A stretch of DNA of 33,309 nt from Enhydrobacter aerosaccus (GTDB lineage: Bacteria; Pseudomonadota; Alphaproteobacteria; Reyranellales; Reyranellaceae). Positions 1 through 7,654 of the stretch are shown here, in pieces. Each line of letters begins with the position of its first letter. Within the stretch, counting starts at the first letter, position 1. The notes beneath the pieces were generated by a model that had not been told where the DNA came from, searched no databases, and worked only from the letters and a program-made list of their open reading frames with translations. A program made the position numbers and the translations under genes. The stretch is taken from contig CAIWTJ010000210.1 in NCBI GenBank assembly GCA_903915535.1, positions 1 to 33,309 on the forward strand, in the 5' to 3' direction.

Positions 1-377
1 ATATCGACGAGCGCGACTGCACCTACCTGTACAAGGACGAGAACGGCTTCACGTTCATGGACAAGGAGAACTTCGAGCAGCTCGTCGTGGGCGCCGACGT
101 TCTCGACCCCGACCAGTCGCGCTGGCTGCAGGACGGCATGGCAGTGACCGTGTCGCTGCACGAAGCCACGCCGGTCGGCGTGCAGTTGCCCAAGACCGTC
201 ACCCTCGCGGTCACCGAGGCCGACGCCGTGGTGAAGGGCCAGACCGCCTCTTCCTCCTACAAGCCTGCCATCGTCGAGGGCGGCATTCGCGTGATGGTGC
301 CTCCGCACATCGCCGTCGGCACCAAGCTGGTGATCAACACCGACGACGGCGAATACATGGAACGCGCCAAGGATTGA
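1..377 (+). CDS. efp: Elongation factor P, C-terminal part (5' end outside window)
   Basis: This is the 3' part of the gene for EF-P, the L-shaped translation factor that relieves ribosomes stalled at polyproline stretches. The frame is open from base 3 with no start codon before the window edge, so only about 124 residues are seen. They cover the middle OB domain and the C-terminal OB domain. Recognisable family stretches are FEQLVVGADVLDPDQ, a PVGVQLPKTVTLAVTEAD segment and the terminal GTKLVINTDDGEYMER. The N-terminal domain with the modified lysine lies outside the window. The stop is TGA at 375-377 and a same-strand phosphatase gene follows. The Pro-rich protein encoded from 2350 would be a natural EF-P client, but that is inference. 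Confidence 0.97.
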   Translation, partial: IDERDCTYLYKDENGFTFMDKENFEQLVVGADVLDPDQSRWLQDGMAVTVSLHEATPVGVQLPKTVTLAVTEADAVVKGQTASSSYKPAIVEGGIRVMVPPHIAVGTKLVINTDDGEYMERAKD

Positions 378-459
378 TCGGCAAGTGGCCTCTCCCCCCG
401 ATCGCGATCGTCGTCCCTCCAGCGGTCCCGTCGCGCGCGTCGGCCGTGGCCCGCTCGAA

Positions 460-1296
460 ATGGGCCGCGAACGGTCCGGTCCGCCCGAGCGCAAGTCGCT
501 GGCGGTTCGGTCGGCCACCATCACGGTGATGATCCGCGCCTGCTTCGCCGCCGCCAAGTCGCTGAAACGCGATTTCGGCGAGGTCGAGCAGCTCCAGGTT
601 TCGGAAAAAGGTCCCGGCGATTTCGTGAGCCGCGCCGACATCATGGCCGAGCGAACGCTGCGCAAGGAGCTCGAGCGCACGCGCCCCGAATACGGTTTCC
701 TCGGCGAGGAAGGCGGCGAGATCAAGGGCGACGGCCACAACCGCTGGATCGCCGATCCGCTCGACGGCACGACGAATTTCCTGCACGGCGTGCCGCACTT
801 CGCGATCTCGCTGGCGCTCGAGCGCGACGGCGAGATCATCGCAGCCGTCATCTACCAGCCGATCTCCGATGAATTGTTCTGGGCCGAGAAAGGCAACGGC
901 GCGTTCATCGACACGCCCAACGCGCGCTCGCGCCGTCTGCGCGTCTCGGGCCGCAAGGAGCTGACGCGCGGCCTGATCGCGACCGGCATCCCTTTCGTCG
1001 GCAAGGGCGATCACCCGGCCTACCTGCGCAAGCTCGAAGCTGTCATGGGCAAGACCGCGGGTGTGCGCCGCTGGGGCGCTGCCGCCCTCGACCTCGCCTT
1101 CGTGGCGGCGGGACGCTACGACGCCTTCTTCGAATACGGCCTTGCGCCGTGGGATGTCGCCGCCGGCCTGCTTCTGGTGCAGGAAGCAGGCGGCCTGGTC
1201 ACCGACACCAAGGGCCAGCCCTATGTGCTGGGCGGTCCGTCGATCCTGGCGTCGAATGTCGGCCTGCGCGACCCGATGATCGATATCCTGTCTTAA
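460..1296 (+). CDS. suhB: Inositol monophosphatase family protein (SuhB-like)
   Basis: This encodes a Mg2+-dependent phosphatase of the inositol monophosphatase superfamily, which hydrolyses inositol-1-phosphate or related sugar phosphates. The metal-binding motifs are intact: GEE near residues 82-84, the DPLDGTTNF motif with D99 and D102, and APWD near the C-terminus. From ATG 460 the product has 278 residues, close to the usual 260-270. The reading frame also allows GTG at 385, 7 bp after efp, but the extra 25 residues are low-complexity and match nothing I know in the family. Neither start has a good Shine-Dalgarno, and the conserved part begins only around base 505. The stop TAA shares the sequence TTAA with the stop of the convergent LysR gene. 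Exact substrate is unknown. Confidence 0.93.
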   Translation: MGRERSGPPERKSLAVRSATITVMIRACFAAAKSLKRDFGEVEQLQVSEKGPGDFVSRADIMAERTLRKELERTRPEYGFLGEEGGEIKGDGHNRWIADPLDGTTNFLHGVPHFAISLALERDGEIIAAVIYQPISDELFWAEKGNGAFIDTPNARSRRLRVSGRKELTRGLIATGIPFVGKGDHPAYLRKLEAVMGKTAGVRRWGAAALDLAFVAAGRYDAFFEYGLAPWDVAAGLLLVQEAGGLVTDTKGQPYVLGGPSILASNVGLRDPMIDILS

Positions 1297-2195
1297 CGCG
1301 CGCCCTCACGACCGCTCAGAATCTGCCGGGCAAGGCGCGCCACGGTCCGTGCCGCCAGCGTCGTCGGCCGCTGCGTGCCGACGGCCAGCCACGTCGTCTG
1401 CTCGATCGCGGGCTTCACGATTCGCGCCGCCGCAAAGGCCGGCCCCGAGGCTTCGCGCTCGACATAGGGCCGCGGGAAGACGGTGCACAGCCCATTGCGC
1501 ATCACGGCCTCGCGCAGGATCGCCGCGGAGCTTCCCTCCAGGACGGTGGTGAGCTCGATGCCCTGGCGCACCGCCAGCTCCGCCATCACCGTGGTGAGGG
1601 CGTTGGGCCGCAGCGGCCCGCACAGGGCCACGTCGCCCAGCGCGCGGAACGGCACGTCCTTGTGCTTCAGAGCCGGATGACCTTTCGGCCCGACCAGCAT
1701 CATGTCGGACTGGAGCACCGCCTCGGCGCCGCGGATCGTGCCGCGCCGGTAGCGGTTAAAGATGGCAACCTCGGTACGGCCATCGGCAATCCACGCCTCG
1801 ACCTGACCGCTGTAGCCTTCATGGACCCGCAGCCTCACCCGCGGGTAGTCCGCCATCAGGCGGCCGAGCAAGGTGCTGACCAGCGGCTGCGCCCAGCCCG
1901 GTACGACCCCGAAATCGACCGTGCCGACCGGCGTTCCACGCTCGCCGCGGGCTTCGAGGGCCAGCTGTTCGGCCTCCGCGAGCAGCGCCCGGGCCCGCGG
2001 CAGCAGGGCCTGGCCAAGTTCGGTCGTCTGCACGCCACGGCCGGTGCGGTGGAACAGCCGGCCGCCCAGCTCTCCCTCGAGCGCCGATACCTGGCGGCTC
2101 AGGACGGACTGGGCCACGCCCAGAGCCGCGGCCGCGCGGCTGAAACTGCCCCCCTCCGCCACGCTGCAGAAGGCGCGAACGCCCTTCAAATCCAT
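1293..2195 (-). CDS. LysR-family transcriptional regulator
   Basis: This is a 300-residue LysR-type regulator. The N-terminal winged helix-turn-helix occupies about residues 1-60, with the typical SFSRAAAALGVAQSVLSRQV recognition helices and a GRLFHRTGRGVQTTELG wing. An effector-binding domain follows, with the usual start (GTVDFGVVPGW). It is transcribed away from the envelope-motor genes at 2350, and the two starts share a 154-bp intergenic region. LysR proteins often control the divergent gene, so the motor cassette is a candidate target; this is inference. It ends by overlapping the phosphatase gene by 4 bp. Effector and targets cannot be read from the sequence. Confidence 0.93.
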   Translation of the reverse strand: MDLKGVRAFCSVAEGGSFSRAAAALGVAQSVLSRQVSALEGELGGRLFHRTGRGVQTTELGQALLPRARALLAEAEQLALEARGERGTPVGTVDFGVVPGWAQPLVSTLLGRLMADYPRVRLRVHEGYSGQVEAWIADGRTEVAIFNRYRRGTIRGAEAVLQSDMMLVGPKGHPALKHKDVPFRALGDVALCGPLRPNALTTVMAELAVRQGIELTTVLEGSSAAILREAVMRNGLCTVFPRPYVEREASGPAFAAARIVKPAIEQTTWLAVGTQRPTTLAARTVARLARQILSGREGAR

Positions 2196-2234
2196 CGCCG
2201 CCCCGCTGAAACCCCGGTGAAAGCGTCACAGACC

Positions 2235-2240
2235 ATTGTA
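2235..2240 (-). promoter_or_regulatory. Possible -10 element for the LysR gene
   Basis: On the minus strand this reads TACAAT, five of six matches to the sigma-70 -10 consensus, about 40 nt upstream of the LysR ATG at 2195. No convincing -35 lies at the right distance. It sits 10 bp from the -35 proposed for the plus-strand promoter, so the two divergent promoters would be close neighbours. Confidence 0.3.
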
Positions 2241-2250
2241 GCGGCACCGG

Positions 2251-2280
2251 TTGAGACTGCGACCGGCTATAGGGTATCTT
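2251..2280 (+). promoter_or_regulatory. Putative sigma-70 promoter of the envelope-motor operon
   Basis: TTGAGA (2251-2256) matches five of six -35 bases. After an 18-nt spacer, TATCTT (2275-2280) matches four of six -10 bases. Transcription would begin near 2287, giving a leader of about 63 nt before the ATG at 2350. That leader holds the inverted repeats described in the next entry. The call rests on motif similarity only. Confidence 0.4.
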
Positions 2281-2285
2281 GTTAG

Positions 2286-2334
2286 CAAGGAAAGTCCCCT
2301 CAGCGGGGAGCGGCGCGGTGCCGCTAACCCCTTG
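2286..2334 (+). promoter_or_regulatory. Foldable 5' leader with alternative stems abutting the ribosome-binding site
   Basis: Between the proposed promoter and the ATG at 2350 there are several exact inverted repeats. CAAGG 2286-2290 pairs with CCTTG 2330-2334. TCCCC 2295-2299 pairs with GGGGA 2305-2309, and GCGGC 2310-2314 pairs with GCCGC 2320-2324. These three stems together form a three-way junction. Alternatively, GGGG 2305-2308 can pair with CCCC 2328-2331, and GTTAGC 2281-2286 with GCTAAC 2323-2328; both exclude parts of the first fold. The Shine-Dalgarno GGAAAGG (2334-2340) directly follows the 3' strand. Regulatory function is inference, and no known riboswitch class is recognised. 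Confidence 0.4.
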
Positions 2335-2349
2335 GAAAGGCAAACGGTA

Positions 2350-3255
2350 ATGCCCCGGTCTTCGGTCATTGTGCGCAGCCTGGCAGTCGTCGGCCTCGGC
2401 TTGTTCGCCGTGCCTGCCTTCAGTCAGTCTCCGAATGTCACTGCATTCAACCCTTACAGTGGTGTCGGCGCTGCTGGCGGCTCAGGACCGACGTCGGTCT
2501 ACGCGGCCCCTGCCGGCGCTGCGAACGGCATGGCGTTCAATCCCTGGAATTCCGGTGGCGTGTCGGCGAGTGCGGCTTACTCCGGTCGCGGCGATGTCCA
2601 GGCGCCCTATGCGACAGGCTCCTACAATTACGGTGCAGATCTGCCTGCGCCGCCTCCCGGTCCGATCCAGAGCCGTCTGACGGCGGTGCCGCAGCGCGGC
2701 GATCGCGGCGGTGCTCCGACAACGCGCGCGGCAGCAGTTGCGCCGGCGCCGCAGCCGAGTGCGCCTCTGCCCATAACGGTCGCCGCTCCCGCCGCGCCAC
2801 CGCCTGCGGCCGCACCGGCGGCTCCGCCGCCGCTGCCCGTGGTCGTAGCGCCCGCTCCGCCTCCTGCGCCGGCGGCCGCTCCTGCACCCGCTCCCGCAGC
2901 GCCGCCGCGCGCGGTGGCAAGCGTTGCCCCGCCTCCGCCCGAGCCGGTCACGGCGCCGCCCGCTCCTGCCGCCGTGATGGCAAGCGTCGTCTTCATCCCG
3001 CAGTCCGCCGAGATCAGTGCCGCGTCGCGCGTCGAACTCGACCGCGTCGCACAGAACATCAAGGGCGTCCGTGGAATCGAATTGCGCGCCTACGCCAGCG
3101 GCAGCGATCCCACCGAGGCGCGCAAGGTCGCGCTGGCTCGCGCCCTCGCGGTGCGCAGCTATCTGATCGACCAGAACGTCAAGACCCGTATCGAAGTTGG
3201 CGCCTTCGCCTCGACCAACGGCGGCAGCGAACGGGTGGACGTCCTTGCCCCATAA
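2350..3255 (+). CDS. Exported Pro/Ala-rich protein with C-terminal OmpA-like domain
   Basis: The product has 301 residues. It begins with a Sec-type signal peptide (MPRSSVIVRSLAVVGLGLFA, likely cleavage after residue 25, no lipobox). A Gly/Ser/Tyr-rich segment with two FNP(Y/W) motifs follows. Residues about 130-215 are an extended Pro/Ala tract suited to spanning the periplasm. The last 85 residues resemble a divergent OmpA/MotB peptidoglycan-binding fold, with VVFIPQSAEIS and an EARKVALARALAVRSYLID helix. The start is chosen for the signal peptide and the GGAAAGG site 9 bp upstream; a frame open from 2251 is rejected. It lies 30 bp before the MotA/ExbB-like gene and is probably co-transcribed. 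It may be the cell-wall-bound periplasmic component of that system, which is inference. Confidence 0.85.
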   Translation: MPRSSVIVRSLAVVGLGLFAVPAFSQSPNVTAFNPYSGVGAAGGSGPTSVYAAPAGAANGMAFNPWNSGGVSASAAYSGRGDVQAPYATGSYNYGADLPAPPPGPIQSRLTAVPQRGDRGGAPTTRAAAVAPAPQPSAPLPITVAAPAAPPPAAAPAAPPPLPVVVAPAPPPAPAAAPAPAPAAPPRAVASVAPPPPEPVTAPPAPAAVMASVVFIPQSAEISAASRVELDRVAQNIKGVRGIELRAYASGSDPTEARKVALARALAVRSYLIDQNVKTRIEVGAFASTNGGSERVDVLAP

Positions 3256-3285
3256 CGTCGAGCAGACGCCGCGGCGGCCCGCGCC

Positions 3286-5502
3286 ATGACCAGCCCGCTG
3301 CCCTATCTCATCCGCATGCTGCTGTTCCTCGCCTTCGTGGCGGGGCTCTCGGCCTATCTAGGCGAAGACCTGCTGCGGGTCTTCAACAACACGCCCGGCC
3401 TCGATGCAGTGATCCTGGGCGTGCTTCTGATCGGTATCTTCTTCATTTTCCGCCAGGTCATCCTGCTGTGGCCGGAAGTGACATGGCTGCGCAGCTTCCA
3501 GCACCGCGAGGAAAACACGACGGTGCCGCCGTCCGACAGGGTAAACCTGCTCGCACCGATGGCCGCCATGCTGGGCGAACGCCAGGATCAGTTCCGCCTT
3601 TCGCCGACCGCGACCCGCGCCGTTCTCGACGGCATCGCCACACGGCTCGACGAGCGCCGCGAGCTCGCGCGCTACCTGATCGGCCTGCTGATCTTCCTCG
3701 GCCTGCTCGGCACCTTCTGGGGCCTGCTGCAGACCATCGGCGCCGTGGCCGACGCGATCAACGGCCTCCAGGCGACCGCCGGCGATGCCGTCACGATGTT
3801 CGCCAAGCTCAAGGGCAGCATCGAGGGCCCGTTGAAGGGCATGTCGACGGCGTTCGGCGCCTCGCTGTTCGGCCTCTCCGGCTCGCTCGTGCTGGGCTTC
3901 CTCGAACTCCAGGCCAGTCAGGCACAGGGCCGCTTCCACACCGAACTTGAAGAGTGGCTGGCCCGCGCCACCAGCATTCCGGCAATGCCGGCGGAGACAA
4001 GCGGTGGCGGCGTCCCCGCCTACGTCGAGGCCCTGCTCGAGCGCAACGCCGAGGGACTGGACGGTCTCACGCGCACCCTTCAGCGCATCGAGGACAGCCG
4101 GCAGTCGGCCGCAGGCACGAACGCCGATCTGGTCCATCGTCTGGCGTCGCTGGCCGAGACCATGCGCACGCAGCAGAATTTGCTCGCCCGATTCACCGAG
4201 CTCTCGATCGAGATGCGCAGTGCCGTCAATCGCCTGGGCGACCGCTCCGGCTCCGAGGCCGACCGTGAAGCGCTGGCCGCGCATCAGCGCAACGTCGAGG
4301 CGCAGTTCAATCGCCTGATCGAGGAGGAAGTCCGCAGCCGCGTGGCCTTGTCCGACGAGCTGCGCGGCGCCTTCAGCAGGATTTCCGACCGCACCGCCGA
4401 CGAATCTGACCGCGAGGCCCTGCTGGCCAAGCAGCACGAGGTCGAGGGGCAGGTCGCCCGCCTTGCCGAGGAGACCGCGCGCTCGAGCAGCCAGATCGCA
4501 GCCGAACTCAAGCAGGCGGTGGAGAAGCTCGCCGAGCGCAAGGCCGACGAGACCGCGCGCGAGACGGCCGAGCGCGAGGCGGCGGCAGCCCGCCAGCGCG
4601 AGATCGAATCCCAGGTCGCGAAGCTCGCGGAGGACAGCGCGCGCCAGCAGGCCGAGCTGATCGCCGAGCTGCGCAACATGGCGTCCCGTGTCGCCGATCG
4701 TACGGCGGCCGATGCCGACCGCGAAGCCCTGCTCTCACATCAGAGGTCGATCGAAAGCCAGGTCGGCAAGCTCGGTGAGGAGCTGCGGTCCACCACGCAG
4801 CGTCTGGGCCAGCAGGCCGCCGATACTTCGGGCCACCAGGAACTGCTGAGCCAGCAGCGCAACGTCGAGGCGCAGATCTCGCGCCTCTCCGACGAGTTGA
4901 AGGAGATCGCCTCCAACCTCGCCAACCGCCCGGCCGAGGGCGGCGGCGACCGCGAGGCACTGCTTGCCCAGCAGAACCAGATCGCAACGCTGGCCGACGA
5001 GCTGCGCGCGGCCATGGCCCGCGTGGCCGACCGGCCGACGAACGACGCCGAGCGCGAGAGCCTGCAGTTGCATCAGCGCAATGTGGAGGCCTTCCTTACG
5101 CGCCTGGCGGAGGACAATGCTCGCGCCCGCGCGCAGTTCGCCGAAGAGCTGAGCAATGCGATGGCCCGCATGCCGGACCGCTCGATGGCCGAGGCCGACC
5201 GCGAATCGCTGGCCTCGCACCAGCGCAACATCGAAGGCCACCTCGCGCGCCTCGTCGAGGAGAACACGCGCAATCGCGCGGCGCTTATCGACGAACTGCG
5301 CGAGGCGATCGGGCGGCTGTCGGAGCGCTTCGCGGACAACGACCGCGAAGCCGTCGCGGCTCACCAGCGCAGCATCGAAGGCCATCTCGGCCGCCTCGCC
5401 GAAGAGGCGACGCACAACCGCACGGCTCTTGCCGACGAGTTGCGCGGCGAGATCCGGCTGCTGGCGCGCACGCTCGCCAACACCCGCAAGAGCGAGAATT
5501 AG
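3286..5502 (+). CDS. MotA/TolQ/ExbB-type channel protein with long repeat coiled-coil tail
   Basis: This is a 738-residue inner-membrane protein. Predicted membrane segments are at about residues 8-25, 38-62, 131-155 and 187-207. The region around 120-225 matches the MotA/TolQ/ExbB channel family, with a FLGLLGTFWGLLQTIG helix and a GMSTAFGASLFGLSGSLVLG helix. Family members use proton or sodium flow to drive a partner in the cell wall. Normal members have 200-300 residues. Here a 530-residue Glu/Arg/Ala-rich, presumably cytoplasmic tail follows, and residues 317-725 form nine repeats. The next gene, 6 bp downstream, encodes the matching MotB/OmpA-like partner. The layout resembles ZorA of Zorya anti-phage systems, but no zorC, zorD or zorE is nearby. 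Function is unknown. Confidence 0.88.
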   Translation: MTSPLPYLIRMLLFLAFVAGLSAYLGEDLLRVFNNTPGLDAVILGVLLIGIFFIFRQVILLWPEVTWLRSFQHREENTTVPPSDRVNLLAPMAAMLGERQDQFRLSPTATRAVLDGIATRLDERRELARYLIGLLIFLGLLGTFWGLLQTIGAVADAINGLQATAGDAVTMFAKLKGSIEGPLKGMSTAFGASLFGLSGSLVLGFLELQASQAQGRFHTELEEWLARATSIPAMPAETSGGGVPAYVEALLERNAEGLDGLTRTLQRIEDSRQSAAGTNADLVHRLASLAETMRTQQNLLARFTELSIEMRSAVNRLGDRSGSEADREALAAHQRNVEAQFNRLIEEEVRSRVALSDELRGAFSRISDRTADESDREALLAKQHEVEGQVARLAEETARSSSQIAAELKQAVEKLAERKADETARETAEREAAAARQREIESQVAKLAEDSARQQAELIAELRNMASRVADRTAADADREALLSHQRSIESQVGKLGEELRSTTQRLGQQAADTSGHQELLSQQRNVEAQISRLSDELKEIASNLANRPAEGGGDREALLAQQNQIATLADELRAAMARVADRPTNDAERESLQLHQRNVEAFLTRLAEDNARARAQFAEELSNAMARMPDRSMAEADRESLASHQRNIEGHLARLVEENTRNRAALIDELREAIGRLSERFADNDREAVAAHQRSIEGHLGRLAEEATHNRTALADELRGEIRLLARTLANTRKSEN
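4234..5460 (+). repeat. Nine in-frame coiled-coil repeats, 49-residue unit
   Basis: The tail of the channel protein is built from units reading roughly DRxADxADREALxxHQRNVE, then xQxxRLAEExxRxRAxLADELRxAxxR. Unit boundaries by residue are 317-365, 366-414, 415-468, 469-506, 507-544, 545-579, 580-628, 629-677 and 678-725. Four units are exactly 49 residues (seven heptads). Two are 38, one is 35, one is 54 and the last is 48. The short units lack 11 or 14 residues from the second half. The DNA copies have diverged, so this is an old array. Confidence 0.85.
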
Positions 5503-5508
5503 CCGCGC

Positions 5509-6615
5509 ATGGCAGGCGCCCTGTCATCCCGCGGCAGGTCGGCCGGCGCCGACTATATCTGGCCGGGATATGTCGATGCGCTGACCACGCTGCTGATGGT
5601 CCTGATCTTCCTGCTGTCGATCCTGAGCGTGGCGCAGTTCTCGCTCTCGACGGCGCTGTCGACCAAGGACAGCGCGATCGACACGCTCGGCCGGCAGATC
5701 AGCACGCTGGTCGAGCAGCTCTCCCTCGCCAAGCAGACGGCCGCCCGGCTGCAGACCGACCTCTCGACAGCGACCCTGGCGCTCGGCCAGGCGCGCAGCG
5801 AGCGCGACAGTGCGAAGGCCGATCGCGACAGACTGGCGGCGGCTGCCAAGGCGGCCGCGGACAAGACCGCGGCGCTGCAGACCGAGATCGATCGCCAGAC
5901 CGCCGAAGCCACGCGCCTTGCCGCGGCGCTTGCCGCGGCCAACAACGAAAAGGGCAAGCTGTTCGACAATCTCACCGAACAGGAGAAGCTGACGGCCGAG
6001 CAGAAGGCCAGCGTCGTCCGCCTCACCGCGCAGCTCCAGGCGATCAAGGACGAGCTCGCAAAACTCAGCGCCGCGCTCGAGGCCGCCGACGTCAAGGCCA
6101 AGCAGCAACAGGCACAGATCTTCGACCTCGGCCAGCAGCTCAACCGCGCGCTCGCCAGCAAGGTCGAGGAGCTGGCGCGCTACCGCTCGGAATTCTTCGG
6201 CAAGCTCAAGGAAGCGCTGACCGGACAGCGCGACGTCCAGGTCGTGGGAGACCGCTTCGTCTTCCAGTCCGAAGTGCTGTTTCCGTCGGGCTCCGCCGAG
6301 CTGCAGCCAAGCGGCGAAAAGCAACTGGCCAACGTGGCCCAGCGCCTGCTCGAGATCAGCGCCAAGATCCCCAAGGAGATTCCCTGGGTGCTCCAGGTCG
6401 ACGGCCATACCGACAACAAGCCGATCAACACGCGTGTGTTCCCGTCGAACTGGGAGCTCTCGTCGGCTCGCGCGATCGCCGTGGTCAAATTCCTCAACAG
6501 CCAGGGCATCGCGAACGACCATCTGGTCGCCGCGGGCTACGGCGAGTTCCAGCCGCTGTCGCTGATGGACACGGCGCGCAACCGCCGCATCGAGCTCAAG
6601 CTCACCAATAGATAA
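5509..6615 (+). CDS. MotB/OmpA-type motor partner with periplasmic coiled coil
   Basis: The product has 368 residues. A single membrane helix at about 22-43 carries D23 (YVDALTTLLMVLIFLL), placed like the ion-binding aspartate of MotB, TolR and ExbD. Residues about 45-225 are a long Ala/Gln/Lys/Glu-rich coiled coil, predicted periplasmic. Residues 245-366 are an OmpA-family peptidoglycan-binding domain, with VDGHTDNKPI (297-306), NWELSSARA (314-322) and NRRIEL (358-363). It should pair with the preceding channel protein as a stator-like complex fixed to the cell wall. MotB proteins have a much shorter linker, so this stalk is unusual. No flagellar gene is present, which argues against a flagellar stator. 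The stop is directly adjacent to the stop of the convergent dioxygenase gene. Confidence 0.9.
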   Translation: MAGALSSRGRSAGADYIWPGYVDALTTLLMVLIFLLSILSVAQFSLSTALSTKDSAIDTLGRQISTLVEQLSLAKQTAARLQTDLSTATLALGQARSERDSAKADRDRLAAAAKAAADKTAALQTEIDRQTAEATRLAAALAAANNEKGKLFDNLTEQEKLTAEQKASVVRLTAQLQAIKDELAKLSAALEAADVKAKQQQAQIFDLGQQLNRALASKVEELARYRSEFFGKLKEALTGQRDVQVVGDRFVFQSEVLFPSGSAELQPSGEKQLANVAQRLLEISAKIPKEIPWVLQVDGHTDNKPINTRVFPSNWELSSARAIAVVKFLNSQGIANDHLVAAGYGEFQPLSLMDTARNRRIELKLTNR

Positions 6616-7605
6616 CTAGTACTTCGCGAAGTTCGAGTTGATACGCCAGGCGAGATAGTCTTCGGCGGTGATCGGCTCGTACTTCTTGCCCGGTCCCTCG
6701 ACGATCGCATCGCGGTTGGCCTGGCAGAAGAAGGCGAGGCTGTAGCGCGCACCCTGGTATTCGCCGGGCCCCGGGTTCTTCACGCGGTGAAAGGTCGACT
6801 GAAGCTGGTCGTCGCTCCAGCGCATCAGCATGTCGCCGATGTTGCAGGTGATCACGCCTTCGGCGGGCTCGACTGGCGTCCAAAGGCGCGCCTCGCGATC
6901 CTTGCCGGGGCAAACCTGAAGCCCGCCCTGGCCCGGCTGCTGGAACAGCAGCGTCAGGCAGTCCCAGTCCGTGTGCGCACCGGCGCGCCACAGGTCGGGC
7001 CGGTCGGCCAGCGCAGGGTCGGCCGCGAAGTAATGCAGCATGCGCAGGGTGCTCTGGTATGCCGGCACCGAGGGATCGTGCCGCTTGGTGAAGAAGTCGC
7101 TCGCGAAGCCCAGCTTGTCAGCGAAGCACGACAGGATCTTCATGCCGACCATCCAGGCTTCGGCTTCGAAGGCCAGCATCTCTTCCTTGAAGCTGGGCAG
7201 CAGCTCGGGCGACGGCCAGAGATCGTTGGGTTCCATGTGCGGCCGGGTGATCTGGTAGGACTCTTTCTGGTCGGCCGTCCCGGTCGAGGGCCGCACCTGC
7301 TCGCGGCTCTCCCAGCCCGAGTTCAGCTTCTTGATCATCGGATGCCGGGCCTTCTCGGCCTCGGGCAACGCGAAGAACCTCTCGGTCATGGCGAAGGCGC
7401 GGCGGACGTGATCGTTGGGAATGCCGTGATTGACCACCTGGAAGAAGCCGATGTCGGTCGAGGCCGCCCACAGCTCCTCGGCGATCTCTTTCTTGCGGCG
7501 CTCGAAATCGCTCATGTCGATGCGGCGGATCTCCCGGTCGTGGGTTTCCGTTCCCAGGGTGCCCATGTGGGCTTCCTTGCCGACTTCGTTCGTGATGACA
7601 CTCAT
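6616..7605 (-). CDS. 2-oxoglutarate/Fe(II) dioxygenase, isopenicillin N synthase-like
   Basis: This 329-residue cytosolic enzyme belongs to the 2OG-Fe(II) oxygenase family that includes isopenicillin N synthase, flavonol synthase and bacterial homologues. The N-terminal DIOX_N part has the typical DIGFFQVVNHGIP segment (51-63). The catalytic jelly roll shows the iron ligands H211 and D213 (AHTDWDCLTLLF) and H273 (STFHRVKNP). The 2-oxoglutarate-binding R287-x-S289 is also present (RYSLAFF). The set is complete, so the enzyme should be active. ATG at 7605 is used; an internal ATG at 7566 would remove 13 poorly conserved residues. A DUF1489 gene lies 49 bp upstream on the same strand. The substrate cannot be deduced. 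Confidence 0.92.
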   Translation of the reverse strand: MSVITNEVGKEAHMGTLGTETHDREIRRIDMSDFERRKKEIAEELWAASTDIGFFQVVNHGIPNDHVRRAFAMTERFFALPEAEKARHPMIKKLNSGWESREQVRPSTGTADQKESYQITRPHMEPNDLWPSPELLPSFKEEMLAFEAEAWMVGMKILSCFADKLGFASDFFTKRHDPSVPAYQSTLRMLHYFAADPALADRPDLWRAGAHTDWDCLTLLFQQPGQGGLQVCPGKDREARLWTPVEPAEGVITCNIGDMLMRWSDDQLQSTFHRVKNPGPGEYQGARYSLAFFCQANRDAIVEGPGKKYEPITAEDYLAWRINSNFAKY

Positions 7606-7654
7606 GGGCCGCCCTCCTGTCCGGAACGAAGCAATCGCCAGGCCAGCGCCGTCC

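Noticed and set aside
385..459. GTG start at 385 for the phosphatase
   Set aside because: The added residues are low-complexity and lack family similarity. It remains possible because neither start has a good ribosome-binding site.
3286..6615. A complete Zorya anti-phage system
   Set aside because: Only ZorA/ZorB-like components exist. The following genes are a dioxygenase and DUF1489, with no helicase/nuclease or ZorC-like gene, so a defence call is not supported.
6621..6632. ACTTCGCGAAGT palindrome at the convergent motB-like/dioxygenase junction
   Set aside because: It encodes the conserved end of the dioxygenase, is too short for a useful hairpin and has no T-run, so it is not called a terminator or operator.
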